The notes beneath the pieces are model-generated. The model was not told the DNA's origin. It saw nothing but the letters and a program-made list of their open reading frames with translations, and did not search any database. Shown piece after piece: positions 9,591 through 16,156 of a stretch of 38,939 nt of DNA. Source of the DNA: Armatimonadota bacterium (GTDB lineage: Bacteria > Armatimonadota > JAAZEB01); NCBI GenBank assembly GCA_012512505.1, contig JAAZEB010000282.1, positions 1-38,939 of the forward strand, written 5' to 3'. Position numbers and translations under genes: made by a program. Within the stretch, counting starts at the first letter, position 1; each line of letters opens with the position of its first letter.

Positions 9591-9700
9591 GCCGGTGGCC
9601 GGGAAGGGGGCCGCTTAGGCGCGCGCCGTCAGCGGTTCTCTCCCGGACCACCCCCGCGCCCCGCGCTTGGCGTCACCCCACGGATCCGCAACCACGCGGG

Positions 9701-9744
9701 GAGGCGCCCCGAACCACGGCGACAGCCATGGGGGCGGGCGCCTC
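9701..9744. terminator. Possible two-way terminator hairpin between convergent genes
   Basis: A perfect 9-bp inverted repeat, GAGGCGCCC (9701-9709) and GGGCGCCTC (9736-9744), lies between the convergent stops of the PRC-barrel gene and accA. A weak T-containing stretch (TCTACTTCGTTT) follows on the plus strand. The long loop and the lack of a clean T run make it tentative. Confidence 0.4.
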
Positions 9745-9765
9745 TCTACTTCGTTTCCCCCGCGG

Positions 9766-10737
9766 CTAGGCGGTCATCTCCAGGTAGCGGCCCATGGAGC
9801 GGAACTTGGCATAGCGCTGCTCCAGGAGGTCAGGGATCGGCACCGAGCGCAGGTCGTCCATGCTCTCGACGATCGCCTGCTTTAGCAACTGGCCGGCGTG
9901 GGCCGGATCGCGGTGTGCGCCGCCACGCGGCTCGGCGATCACGCGGTCGACGACGCCGAGGCGGCGCACGTCGCGCGCGGTGAGCTTCAGGGCACTGGCG
10001 GCCTGGGGCGCCTTGGCCGGGTCGCGCCAGAGGATGGCGGCGCAACCTTCCGGGGGGATCACCGAGTAGATGGCGTGTTCGAGCATGAGGACACGGTCGC
10101 CCACGGCGAGGCCGATGGCGCCGCCGCTGCCACCCTCGCCGGTGATCGCCACCACGATCGGCACTGCCAGGGCGGACATCTCCAGCATGGCGCGGGCAAT
10201 CGCCTCGCTGATGCCGCGCTCCTCGGCGCCGACGCTGCAGTCCGCCGCCGGGGTATCGACGAAGGAGATCACCGGCCGGCCGAGCTTCTCGGCCAGCTTC
10301 ATCAGGCGAATCGCCTTGCGGTACCCCTCCGGGCGCGCGCTCCCAAAGTTGCGCAGGCTGCGCTCCTTGATGTCACGGCCTTTCTGGTGCCCCACCACCA
10401 TCACCGGCTCGCCGTTCAGCAGCGCCGGGCCGCCGACGATGGCGCGGTCATCGGCGCCCAGGCGGTCGCCGTGCAGCTCCATAAAGTCGTCGAACACCAT
10501 GCGGATGAAGTCCAGCGTGTAGGGGCGGGCGGGGTGCCGGGCGAGCTGCACCTTATCCCAGGGGGTAAGCTGTGCGTAGATGCGTTCGGTAACCGCCCTC
10601 AATTGCGACTCCAAAGCAGCGATCTCCTGGCTGCGGTCGATCCCTTGCGCGGCGGTGAAGCGCTTCAGCTCCTGGATCTGCTCTTCGAGCTCGTGAAGGG
10701 GTTTCTCAAAGTCCAACAAATTGCGAATCGTGGGCAC
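9766..10737 (-). CDS. accA: Acetyl-CoA carboxylase carboxyltransferase subunit alpha
   Basis: The 323-residue product is full length for AccA. With AccD it transfers the carboxyl group from biotin carboxyl carrier protein to acetyl-CoA, making malonyl-CoA for fatty acid synthesis in the cytoplasm. The N-terminal helical part (LLDFEKPLHELEEQIQEL) and the crotonase-like core are both present, including FMELHGDRLGADDRAIVGG, GEGGSGGAIGLAVGD and YSVIPPEGCAAILWRD. The start is GTG at 10737, with GAGGAG five bases upstream. It lies 146 bases downstream of accD on the same strand, so the pair should be cotranscribed and made in equal amounts. The subunits for biotin carboxylase and carrier protein are not in this window. 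Confidence 0.97.
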   Translation of the reverse strand: MPTIRNLLDFEKPLHELEEQIQELKRFTAAQGIDRSQEIAALESQLRAVTERIYAQLTPWDKVQLARHPARPYTLDFIRMVFDDFMELHGDRLGADDRAIVGGPALLNGEPVMVVGHQKGRDIKERSLRNFGSARPEGYRKAIRLMKLAEKLGRPVISFVDTPAADCSVGAEERGISEAIARAMLEMSALAVPIVVAITGEGGSGGAIGLAVGDRVLMLEHAIYSVIPPEGCAAILWRDPAKAPQAASALKLTARDVRRLGVVDRVIAEPRGGAHRDPAHAGQLLKQAIVESMDDLRSVPIPDLLEQRYAKFRSMGRYLEMTA

Positions 10738-10883
10738 CGTTACTCCTCAGGGTTGCACGCGATCGCGGCCGCCAGCCCCCCATGGGGCGAGCCTGCCCGC
10801 GGGTTCACTCGTTCTGCCGACGCAGGCCAGGCGGCACATTCGATAAAGGTCCTGCGGTTCGTCGTCCGGTCGGGGGCCAGCGG

Positions 10884-11780
10884 CTAGCGCATCGCCGCCA
10901 GCGCCTCAGGAGTTTCTCGCGCCATGCGACCCTGGCAGCAGAAGGTAAGCACGCGCGAGAGCGTATCCAGCAGGTCCTTCCGGTGAACGATCAGGTCCAC
11001 CGTTCCGTGCTGCAGGTAGAACTCCGCCGTCTGGAAGTTGTCCGGCACTTTGCTGGTGGGGCCAGCCTGTTGGGCCACCCGCTCGCCCGCGAACCGCATC
11101 AGCGCGCCCGGCTCGGCGATCACCACGTCGCCCAGCGAGGCGAAGCTAGCGAAGACTCCCGCCGTGGTGGGATCGGTGAGCACCGTGATATAGGGAACGC
11201 CGGCGCGGTTGAGCCGGCCGACGGCGGCGCTGGTCTTCGCCATCTGCATCAGCGAGAGGATCCCCTCCTGCATCCGGGCGCCGCCGGAGGCGCAGACGAG
11301 GATCGCCGGCACCCGTCGCCGGAGGGCCTCTTCCAGGGCGCGGGTCACCCGCTCTCCGTACACCGAACCCATGCTGCCGCCCATGAAGCGGAAGTCGGCC
11401 ACGCCGAGCACTACCGGCCAGCCGGCAATGCGCGCCCGGCCAACGACCATGCCGTCGTTCATGCCGGTGTTGGCCCGCCCCTTGGCCAGCTTCTCCGGGT
11501 ACTCGGGAAACTCCAGGGGATCGACACTGGCCAACCCGCCGCCGATCTCCTCGAAACTGCCTTCCTCCACCAGCATCTCAATGCGCTCGCGCGCGCTGAG
11601 GCGGAAGTGATAGTTGCACTTGCGGCAGACCTTCTGGTTCTTCTCCAACTCCTTGACGAGGAGGGCTTCGCCGCAGTTAGGACACTTGGTCCACAACCCC
11701 TCCGGGATCTCCTGGGTCTGCGACCGGCTGCTATGTTCCTTCATCTTAGGCCGGCGGTGAAACCAGCCATTTGGTGCCAT
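10884..11780 (-). CDS. accD: Acetyl-CoA carboxylase carboxyltransferase subunit beta
   Basis: This is a 298-residue AccD. An N-terminal zinc ribbon has Cys 33, 36, 52 and 55 (CPNC and CRKC), followed by the crotonase-like core with FMGGSMGSVYGERVTRA, CASGGARMQEGILSLMQM and TDPTTAGVFASFASLGD, all typical of the family. It partners with AccA, encoded just downstream. The ATG at 11780 follows a GGAGGT site eight bases away. The short basic stretch before the zinc ribbon (NGWFHRRP) is normal for the family. No clear promoter was found in the 282-base gap to the divergent pheA gene, but a strong hairpin lies there (11870-11901). Confidence 0.97.
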   Translation of the reverse strand: MAPNGWFHRRPKMKEHSSRSQTQEIPEGLWTKCPNCGEALLVKELEKNQKVCRKCNYHFRLSARERIEMLVEEGSFEEIGGGLASVDPLEFPEYPEKLAKGRANTGMNDGMVVGRARIAGWPVVLGVADFRFMGGSMGSVYGERVTRALEEALRRRVPAILVCASGGARMQEGILSLMQMAKTSAAVGRLNRAGVPYITVLTDPTTAGVFASFASLGDVVIAEPGALMRFAGERVAQQAGPTSKVPDNFQTAEFYLQHGTVDLIVHRKDLLDTLSRVLTFCCQGRMARETPEALAAMR

Positions 11781-11869
11781 GCAAACTACCTCCAGGGCCG
11801 GGCCAGGAGCAGCGGGGCAGAGGCGCTACCGCCCTTCCGCCAACCGCCGGCCGATAATGCTCCGGCGCC

Positions 11870-11901
11870 GGAAGCCCTGCCCTCGGGTGCTGAGGGCTTC
11901 C
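11870..11901. other. Inverted repeat in the accD-pheA divergent gap
   Basis: GGAAGCCCT (11870-11878) and AGGGCTTCC (11893-11901) form a perfect 9-bp stem with a 14-base loop. It is about 90 bases upstream of accD and could be a leader hairpin or an operator. No function can be assigned from sequence. Confidence 0.35.
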
Positions 11902-12012
11902 CGCTCTGCCGGCGGCCCAGCAGCACGCGAATTCCGTTCTCGCGCCGCGTTGTCGGGCCGTAGGTACGAAAATACGACTCAGACCACCCAGTTTCCTTTT
12001 CTGCCCACACCA

Positions 12013-12021
12013 TGCTATAAT
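12013..12021 (+). promoter_or_regulatory. Extended -10 promoter of pheA
   Basis: TGCTATAAT is a perfect extended -10 element (TG, one base, TATAAT). The matching -35 position (TTCCTT near 11993) is poor, as is usual for extended -10 promoters. Transcription would start near 12028, leaving a leader of about 35 bases with a GAGGAG site before the pheA ATG. That is too short for an attenuator. Confidence 0.7.
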
Positions 12022-12062
12022 TCGACTGCATACCTGACCGGTTTTGTTTCGAGGAGACCCGC

Positions 12063-13127
12063 ATGACGATCGATGACCTGCGCGCCCGGATCGACGCCCT
12101 GGATGCCCAGGTACTGGATCTGCTGAACGAGCGCGCGCGCCTGGCGACAGAAATCGGGCGGCGCAAGGCAGACCGCACCGAGAGCTTCTTTGCGCCGGCG
12201 CGGGAGAAACAGGTGATCCAGGGGTTGCTGTCGCGCAACGGCGGCCCACTGCCGGAGAGGGCCGTCCGCGCCATCTACCGGGAAATCATCTCTGCCTGCC
12301 GCGCCCTCGAAAAGCCGCTGCGCGTCGCCTACTGGGGCCCACCGGCGAGCTTCACCCACGTGGCCAGCCTCCAGAAGTTTGGCTCGCTCACCGACTACAT
12401 CGCCTGCGACACGGTGGCGGATGTCTTCGCCACCGTCAGCAAGAAGCAGGCGGATTACGGCGTGGTGCCGATTGAGAACTCCACCGAGGGGATCGTGGAG
12501 TATACGCTCGATACGTTCAACGAGTCGGAGCTGATCATCTGCGCCGAGGTGTACGTGGAGATCGCGCACAACTTGCTCTCGCTGGCCGCCTCGCTGGATG
12601 AAGTGGGCCTGGTCTACACCGGCGCCCAGCCCCTGGCGCAGTGCCGCAAGTGGCTGGAGCACCACATGCCGGGCGTCGCGCTCCAAGAGGTGGCCACCAC
12701 CTCGCGCGCGGCGCAGCTTGCCGCCGAGAACCCCGCCACCGCCGCCATCGGCAACACAATGGCCGCCGAGGTCTACCACCTGCGCATCCTGCAAGAGCAC
12801 ATTGAGGACTCGCCCCACAACCGCACCCGCTTCCTGGTGGTGGGCCACACCGCCACCCCGCCCAGCGGACACGACAAGACCTCAATCTTGATGTCGGTGA
12901 AGCACCGCGCCGGCTCGCTCTACCGGGCGCTGGCAATCTTCGATAAGTACGACATCAACCTGACGATGATCGAGTCGCGCCCGAGCAAGCGCACGCCATG
13001 GGAGTACATCTTCTTCCTGGACTTCCAAGGGCACTATCAGGAGCCACATGTCCAGAAGGCGCTGCGGCATCTGCTGGAGGAGGTGCAGTTCGTGAAGACG
13101 TTGGGCTCCTACCCGGAGGCGGAATAG
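12063..13127 (+). CDS. pheA: Bifunctional chorismate mutase / prephenate dehydratase (P-protein)
   Basis: The 354-residue protein makes phenylpyruvate from chorismate in two steps of phenylalanine synthesis. Residues 1-85 are an AroQ-type chorismate mutase (RIDALDAQVLDLLNERARLA). Residues about 87-265 are prephenate dehydratase, with IENSTEG (137-143) and the catalytic NRTRF motif (253-257). Residues about 273-350 are an ACT domain (RAGSLYRAL, then IESRPSKR), which normally binds phenylalanine for feedback control. All key motifs are intact. ATG 12063 follows a GAGGAG site. The gene is alone on the plus strand, with its own promoter at 12013-12021. A heptamer array and a dispersed structured repeat lie directly after its stop. 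Confidence 0.97.
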   Translation: MTIDDLRARIDALDAQVLDLLNERARLATEIGRRKADRTESFFAPAREKQVIQGLLSRNGGPLPERAVRAIYREIISACRALEKPLRVAYWGPPASFTHVASLQKFGSLTDYIACDTVADVFATVSKKQADYGVVPIENSTEGIVEYTLDTFNESELIICAEVYVEIAHNLLSLAASLDEVGLVYTGAQPLAQCRKWLEHHMPGVALQEVATTSRAAQLAAENPATAAIGNTMAAEVYHLRILQEHIEDSPHNRTRFLVVGHTATPPSGHDKTSILMSVKHRAGSLYRALAIFDKYDINLTMIESRPSKRTPWEYIFFLDFQGHYQEPHVQKALRHLLEEVQFVKTLGSYPEAE

Positions 13128-13132
13128 CACAA

Positions 13133-13181
13133 GTGTCAGGTGTTAGGTGTCAGGTGTTAGGTGTCAGGCGCCGGGCGCCGA
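13133..13181. repeat. Heptanucleotide tandem repeat, 7 units
   Basis: Five units alternate GTGTCAG and GTGTTAG (13133-13167), followed by two degenerate units GCGCCGG and GCGCCGA (13168-13181). The period is exactly 7. It begins five bases after the pheA stop codon and ends three bases before a dispersed structured repeat. Confidence 0.85.
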
Positions 13182-13184
13182 TTC

Positions 13185-13370
13185 GGGGCGCCGTAAACGA
13201 CGCCCCTGCCCCTGGGGACAAGCACCCTGCAGGACGCTCCGGAGCGGCGCATTGCGCCCTCAACCGCATTCCAGAGTCGGTGCGAGGGCGCGTCGTGCCC
13301 ACAATCGTGTTTCGGAGCCGGCTTTAGACGGCTTGCCCCTTCCGCAGGGTAGTCGTTTACGGCTACCCTG
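13185..13370 (+). repeat. Dispersed structured repeat, copy 1
   Basis: This 186-base element shares its order of conserved blocks with 28936-29065, in the same orientation. The left end is a hairpin, GGGGCG...CGCCCC, around the loop CCGTAAACGA. The right end is a hairpin, CAGGGTAG...CTACCCTG, around the loop TCGTTTACGG. The two 10-base loops are perfect reverse complements. A third hairpin, AGCCG...CGGCT with GCTTTAGA between, lies before the right end. Conserved blocks GGGACAAGC and AGGACGCTCCGGAGC follow the left hairpin. About 56 bases in the middle have no match in copy 2. It lies between the convergent pheA and corC-type genes. It could be a non-autonomous mobile element or a structured RNA. 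Confidence 0.85.
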
Positions 13371-13396
13371 CCCCACCTGATGCCACCCGCCCGTGG

Positions 13397-14974
13397 CTAC
13401 CCGCCGCCCTTGTCCTCCTTGCCGGTGGGCTCGCCGTCGGTGACTGGGGCGGGCAGGCGAGCGATCTTGACGCGGGTGACGCGGCGGCTGTCGGCTTCCA
13501 CCACCTCGATGCGCAGGCTGTCATATTCCACCGTCTCGCCGATGGTGGGGATCTTGCCGAGGATGGCGAAGACGAAGCCGCCCAGCGTCTCGCTCTCCTC
13601 TTCCGGCAGGTGGATGCCGAGCGCCTCGTTCACGTCGTCGATGGACATCCGGGCGTCCACCAACGCCGTGTCTTCATCCACCATCGCGATCGAGGGCTCG
13701 TTCTCCACGTCGTACTCGTCGGTGATCGGGCCGACAATCTCCTCCAGGAGGTCTTCCAGCGTCACCAGGCCGGCGGTGCCGCCATACTCGTCCACCACCA
13801 CCGCCATCTGGTGCTTGGTGCGCTGGAACTCGGCCAACAGGTCGTCCACTTTCATGTTCTCGGGCACGTAGTAGACCGAGCGAATCACGTTCGCCGCGGG
13901 GATCGTCGCGTCGCGCTGCTGGTCGCGCACCACCCGCAGCAGGTCCTTGGCATGCACGATGCCAACGATGTTGTCCACCGTCTCTTCGTAGATCGGGATG
14001 CGGGTGTGCCCGGATTCCAGCACCACCGTCAGCAGGTCGTCGATGGTGCGGTTCGACTCGACGCAGACCATGTCGATGCGGGGCACCATCACTTCGCGCA
14101 CGACGATGTCGGTGAACTCGAGGACGGAGTGGATCATCTCCGTTTCCTGCTCCTCGAGGACGCCCTCTTTCTCGCTCTCCTCGACGATCGTCTTGATCTC
14201 TTCCTCGGTGAGGTGCGCCGCGCTCACCTCGGGGTGGCCGCCGAAGCCCCGAGCAACGCCGGCCGAGAGGGCACCCAGCCCGCGCGCAAGGGGGTAAGTG
14301 AGGTTGGCCAGCGCCCCGATCGGTCCGGCGACGCGCAGTGCCACCTCCTCGGAGTGCCGGGTGCCGAGCTGCTTGGGCAGCAGTTCACCGAAGAGCAGCT
14401 TCGCCAGCGCCACCAGGAGGACCACGCCCGCCAGGCTCAGCTCAAAGGCGGAGGCCGCCAGCCAGTCGAGACCCCATCCCAGGGCCGCCTGGCTAACGCG
14501 GGCCGCCAGTCGGTCGGTCAGGCCGCGTGCTGCCAGGGCGGCGGCCAGCATGCTGGCGAGGGTGATGCCGATCTCGATGGTAGGCTGGTAGCGCGCCGGC
14601 TCCTCCACGAGGCGCTGCACGGCGAGGGCGCCGCGCACTCCCTCCTCCACGAGCTGGCGCAGGCGTGTCCGGCGTACCGCCCCCAGCGCCGCTTCGGCGG
14701 TAGCCAGGAACGCCACGAAGAGGATCAGGGCGCCAATCGCCGTGACGAGATCCCAGGGAAAGGGGCGAGCCTGGGGCGGCACGGCGGTTCCGGCCGGAGA
14801 GGCGGCGGAGCGCCCGGCCACCACCAAGACGATCAGCACCAGCAGCGGCCCCGCGACGTGCCAGAAGGCGCGAGGCCGCTCCCCACGCTGCGTCTCCGGC
14901 AAGCTCGACCGGCCGCCAGGGCGGCGAGCGGTAGATGCACCCGAGTGTTTACTTGGAGGTTCGGACGAACCCAA
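13397..14974 (-). CDS. HlyC/CorC-family membrane protein (DUF21, CBS pair, CorC domain)
   Basis: I choose the TTG at 14974, 11 bases beyond the dgkA stop, because an AGGGGA site lies seven bases upstream. This gives 525 residues. A longer frame inside dgkA is not protein-like. Hydrophobic segments at about 39-54 and 74-95, plus further ones to about 225, make up the DUF21/CNNM membrane part. Residues about 290-415 are a CBS pair (VMVPRIDM, HTRIPIYEE, VVVDEYGGTAGLVTLEDLLEEIVG). Residues about 430-508 are the CorC/HlyC C-terminal domain. Family members are linked to magnesium or cobalt efflux, and CBS domains usually bind adenine nucleotides. The extra N-terminal membrane segment is longer than usual. 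It is last in the pgpH-ybeY-dgkA run, a common neighbourhood for this family. Confidence 0.93.
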   Translation of the reverse strand: MGSSEPPSKHSGASTARRPGGRSSLPETQRGERPRAFWHVAGPLLVLIVLVVAGRSAASPAGTAVPPQARPFPWDLVTAIGALILFVAFLATAEAALGAVRRTRLRQLVEEGVRGALAVQRLVEEPARYQPTIEIGITLASMLAAALAARGLTDRLAARVSQAALGWGLDWLAASAFELSLAGVVLLVALAKLLFGELLPKQLGTRHSEEVALRVAGPIGALANLTYPLARGLGALSAGVARGFGGHPEVSAAHLTEEEIKTIVEESEKEGVLEEQETEMIHSVLEFTDIVVREVMVPRIDMVCVESNRTIDDLLTVVLESGHTRIPIYEETVDNIVGIVHAKDLLRVVRDQQRDATIPAANVIRSVYYVPENMKVDDLLAEFQRTKHQMAVVVDEYGGTAGLVTLEDLLEEIVGPITDEYDVENEPSIAMVDEDTALVDARMSIDDVNEALGIHLPEEESETLGGFVFAILGKIPTIGETVEYDSLRIEVVEADSRRVTRVKIARLPAPVTDGEPTGKEDKGGG

Positions 14975-14984
14975 GCGTGTTCCC

Positions 14985-15689
14985 CTATGGCAGTAGCCGC
15001 ATGAGGATGACCGGCAAGCAGATGCCGAGAAGCGCCCCGGTGAAGACCGCCCGGAAGTTCTGGAGTCCTCGCTCCAGGCGGCTTTGGGCCAGCAGCACTG
15101 CCAACAGCACCGCGAAGACACCCACGACCACCTCGCGGTGCGCGACGAGCACGGTGATCGTGGCCAGGGAGAAACCGAGTGCCGTGTGGCTGCTGACGAC
15201 GCCGCGTGGCTCGTTGAGGCGGTTACCCCACACCTTCAGCGCCACGAGCACCACCAGCAGGACGACCAACTCGATCACGACGGTGCGGACCAGCGACGGC
15301 GGGTGGGCCCCCGCCGCGCCAGACAGCACGGCGCGCAGGCGCGCGTCATCCAGGAAGAGGAGGAAGCCGACCACCACCGCGTTGATGGAGGCGATGAGCA
15401 CCGCGCCGGCGGCCATGTCCTTCGCGTGCTTCGCCAGGGGATGGTAGGCCTTCGTGATCATGTCGATCACCGTTTCCACGGCAGTGTTGAACATCTCGGT
15501 GATCAGCACGAAGCTGATGCTGAAGAAGAGGACCAACAGTTCGGTGCGATTGAGCCGGTAGACCTTGGCCAGCGCCAGCACCAGCACCACCATGAGGAAG
15601 TGAAACCGCATGTGCCGCTGGGTGCGGAAAACATGCAGTACGCCCTCGACGGCGAAGCGAAAGCTATCGTAGAGCGTACGCCTCTTCAT
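14985..15689 (-). CDS. dgkA: Diacylglycerol/undecaprenol kinase with C-terminal PAP2-like domain
   Basis: The 234-residue membrane protein is about twice the size of a plain DgkA. Residues 5-115 are the kinase, with three membrane helices and the motifs EMFNTAVE (65-72) and KHAKDMAAGAV (87-97). In Gram-positive relatives this enzyme phosphorylates undecaprenol to regenerate the cell-wall lipid carrier. Residues about 135-232 resemble a PAP2 phosphatase, with SSHTALGF (166-173, His168) and SRLERGLQNFRAVFTGALLG (203-222). The second catalytic His and the following Asp of PAP2 enzymes appear replaced (Gln210, Ala214). The added domain may therefore be inactive or have another role. Its ATG overlaps the ybeY stop by four bases (ATGA), so translation is coupled. 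I keep the gene symbol for the kinase half. Confidence 0.92.
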   Translation of the reverse strand: MKRRTLYDSFRFAVEGVLHVFRTQRHMRFHFLMVVLVLALAKVYRLNRTELLVLFFSISFVLITEMFNTAVETVIDMITKAYHPLAKHAKDMAAGAVLIASINAVVVGFLLFLDDARLRAVLSGAAGAHPPSLVRTVVIELVVLLVVLVALKVWGNRLNEPRGVVSSHTALGFSLATITVLVAHREVVVGVFAVLLAVLLAQSRLERGLQNFRAVFTGALLGICLPVILMRLLP

Positions 15690-16156
15690 CGGGCCCGGTC
15701 CAGATAGGCAGCGCCCGCGAGCACCTGACGCTCGGCCTCCCGCATCCGCTCGGCTTCCTCCGGGCTGCCGTGGTCATAGCCCACCAGATGGAGGACGCCA
15801 TGGGCCAACAGCAGCGCCACCTCCTGCGACAGGGAGTGGCCCTGCTCGCGGGCCTGCTCGCGCGCCCGGTCCACGGAAACCACCACGTCTCCTAGCAGCA
15901 CCTCCGCCTCGTCATCGGCCGCCTCCAGCTCCGCGCGGGTATGCAGCGGGAAGGAGAGCACGTCGGTAGGGGCGTCGATCCCGCGGTAGTCACGGTTCAG
16001 CTCCTGTATAGTTTCATTATCGGCAAACAGAATGGAGATCTCCACCGTGGCGGGCAGGCGCTCACGAGCCAGCAAGCTCTCGACGACCCTCTCGGTCTGC
16101 GCCCGCGTCAACGGCGCTCGGGGTACGTTCTGACGCCGTACCATCACTGAGGCCAT
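15686..16156 (-). CDS. ybeY: Endoribonuclease YbeY (16S rRNA maturation)
   Basis: This 156-residue protein is the metal-dependent endoribonuclease needed for 16S rRNA 3'-end maturation and ribosome quality control. The zinc-binding signature HGVLHLVGYDH is complete at 119-129 (His119, His123, His129), and LNRDYRGIDAPTDVLSFPL at 53-71 is the other family hallmark. The length is normal. Two close starts are possible, ATG 16156 or ATG 16144. The first has an AGGA site about 12 bases upstream. Either way the gene begins inside the 3' end of pgpH, overlapping it by 95 or 83 bases, which suggests coupled translation. It overlaps dgkA by four bases downstream. Confidence 0.96.
   Translation of the reverse strand: MASVMVRRQNVPRAPLTRAQTERVVESLLARERLPATVEISILFADNETIQELNRDYRGIDAPTDVLSFPLHTRAELEAADDEAEVLLGDVVVSVDRAREQAREQGHSLSQEVALLLAHGVLHLVGYDHGSPEEAERMREAERQVLAGAAYLDRAR

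Noticed and set aside
11944-12062. Attenuator or T-box before pheA
   Set aside because: The predicted leader is only about 35 bases, with no leader peptide rich in Phe and no terminator hairpin.
13133-13181. CRISPR-like array
   Set aside because: The units are 7 bases with no spacers and no cas genes nearby, as is also true at 32651-32699, so these are simple tandem repeats.
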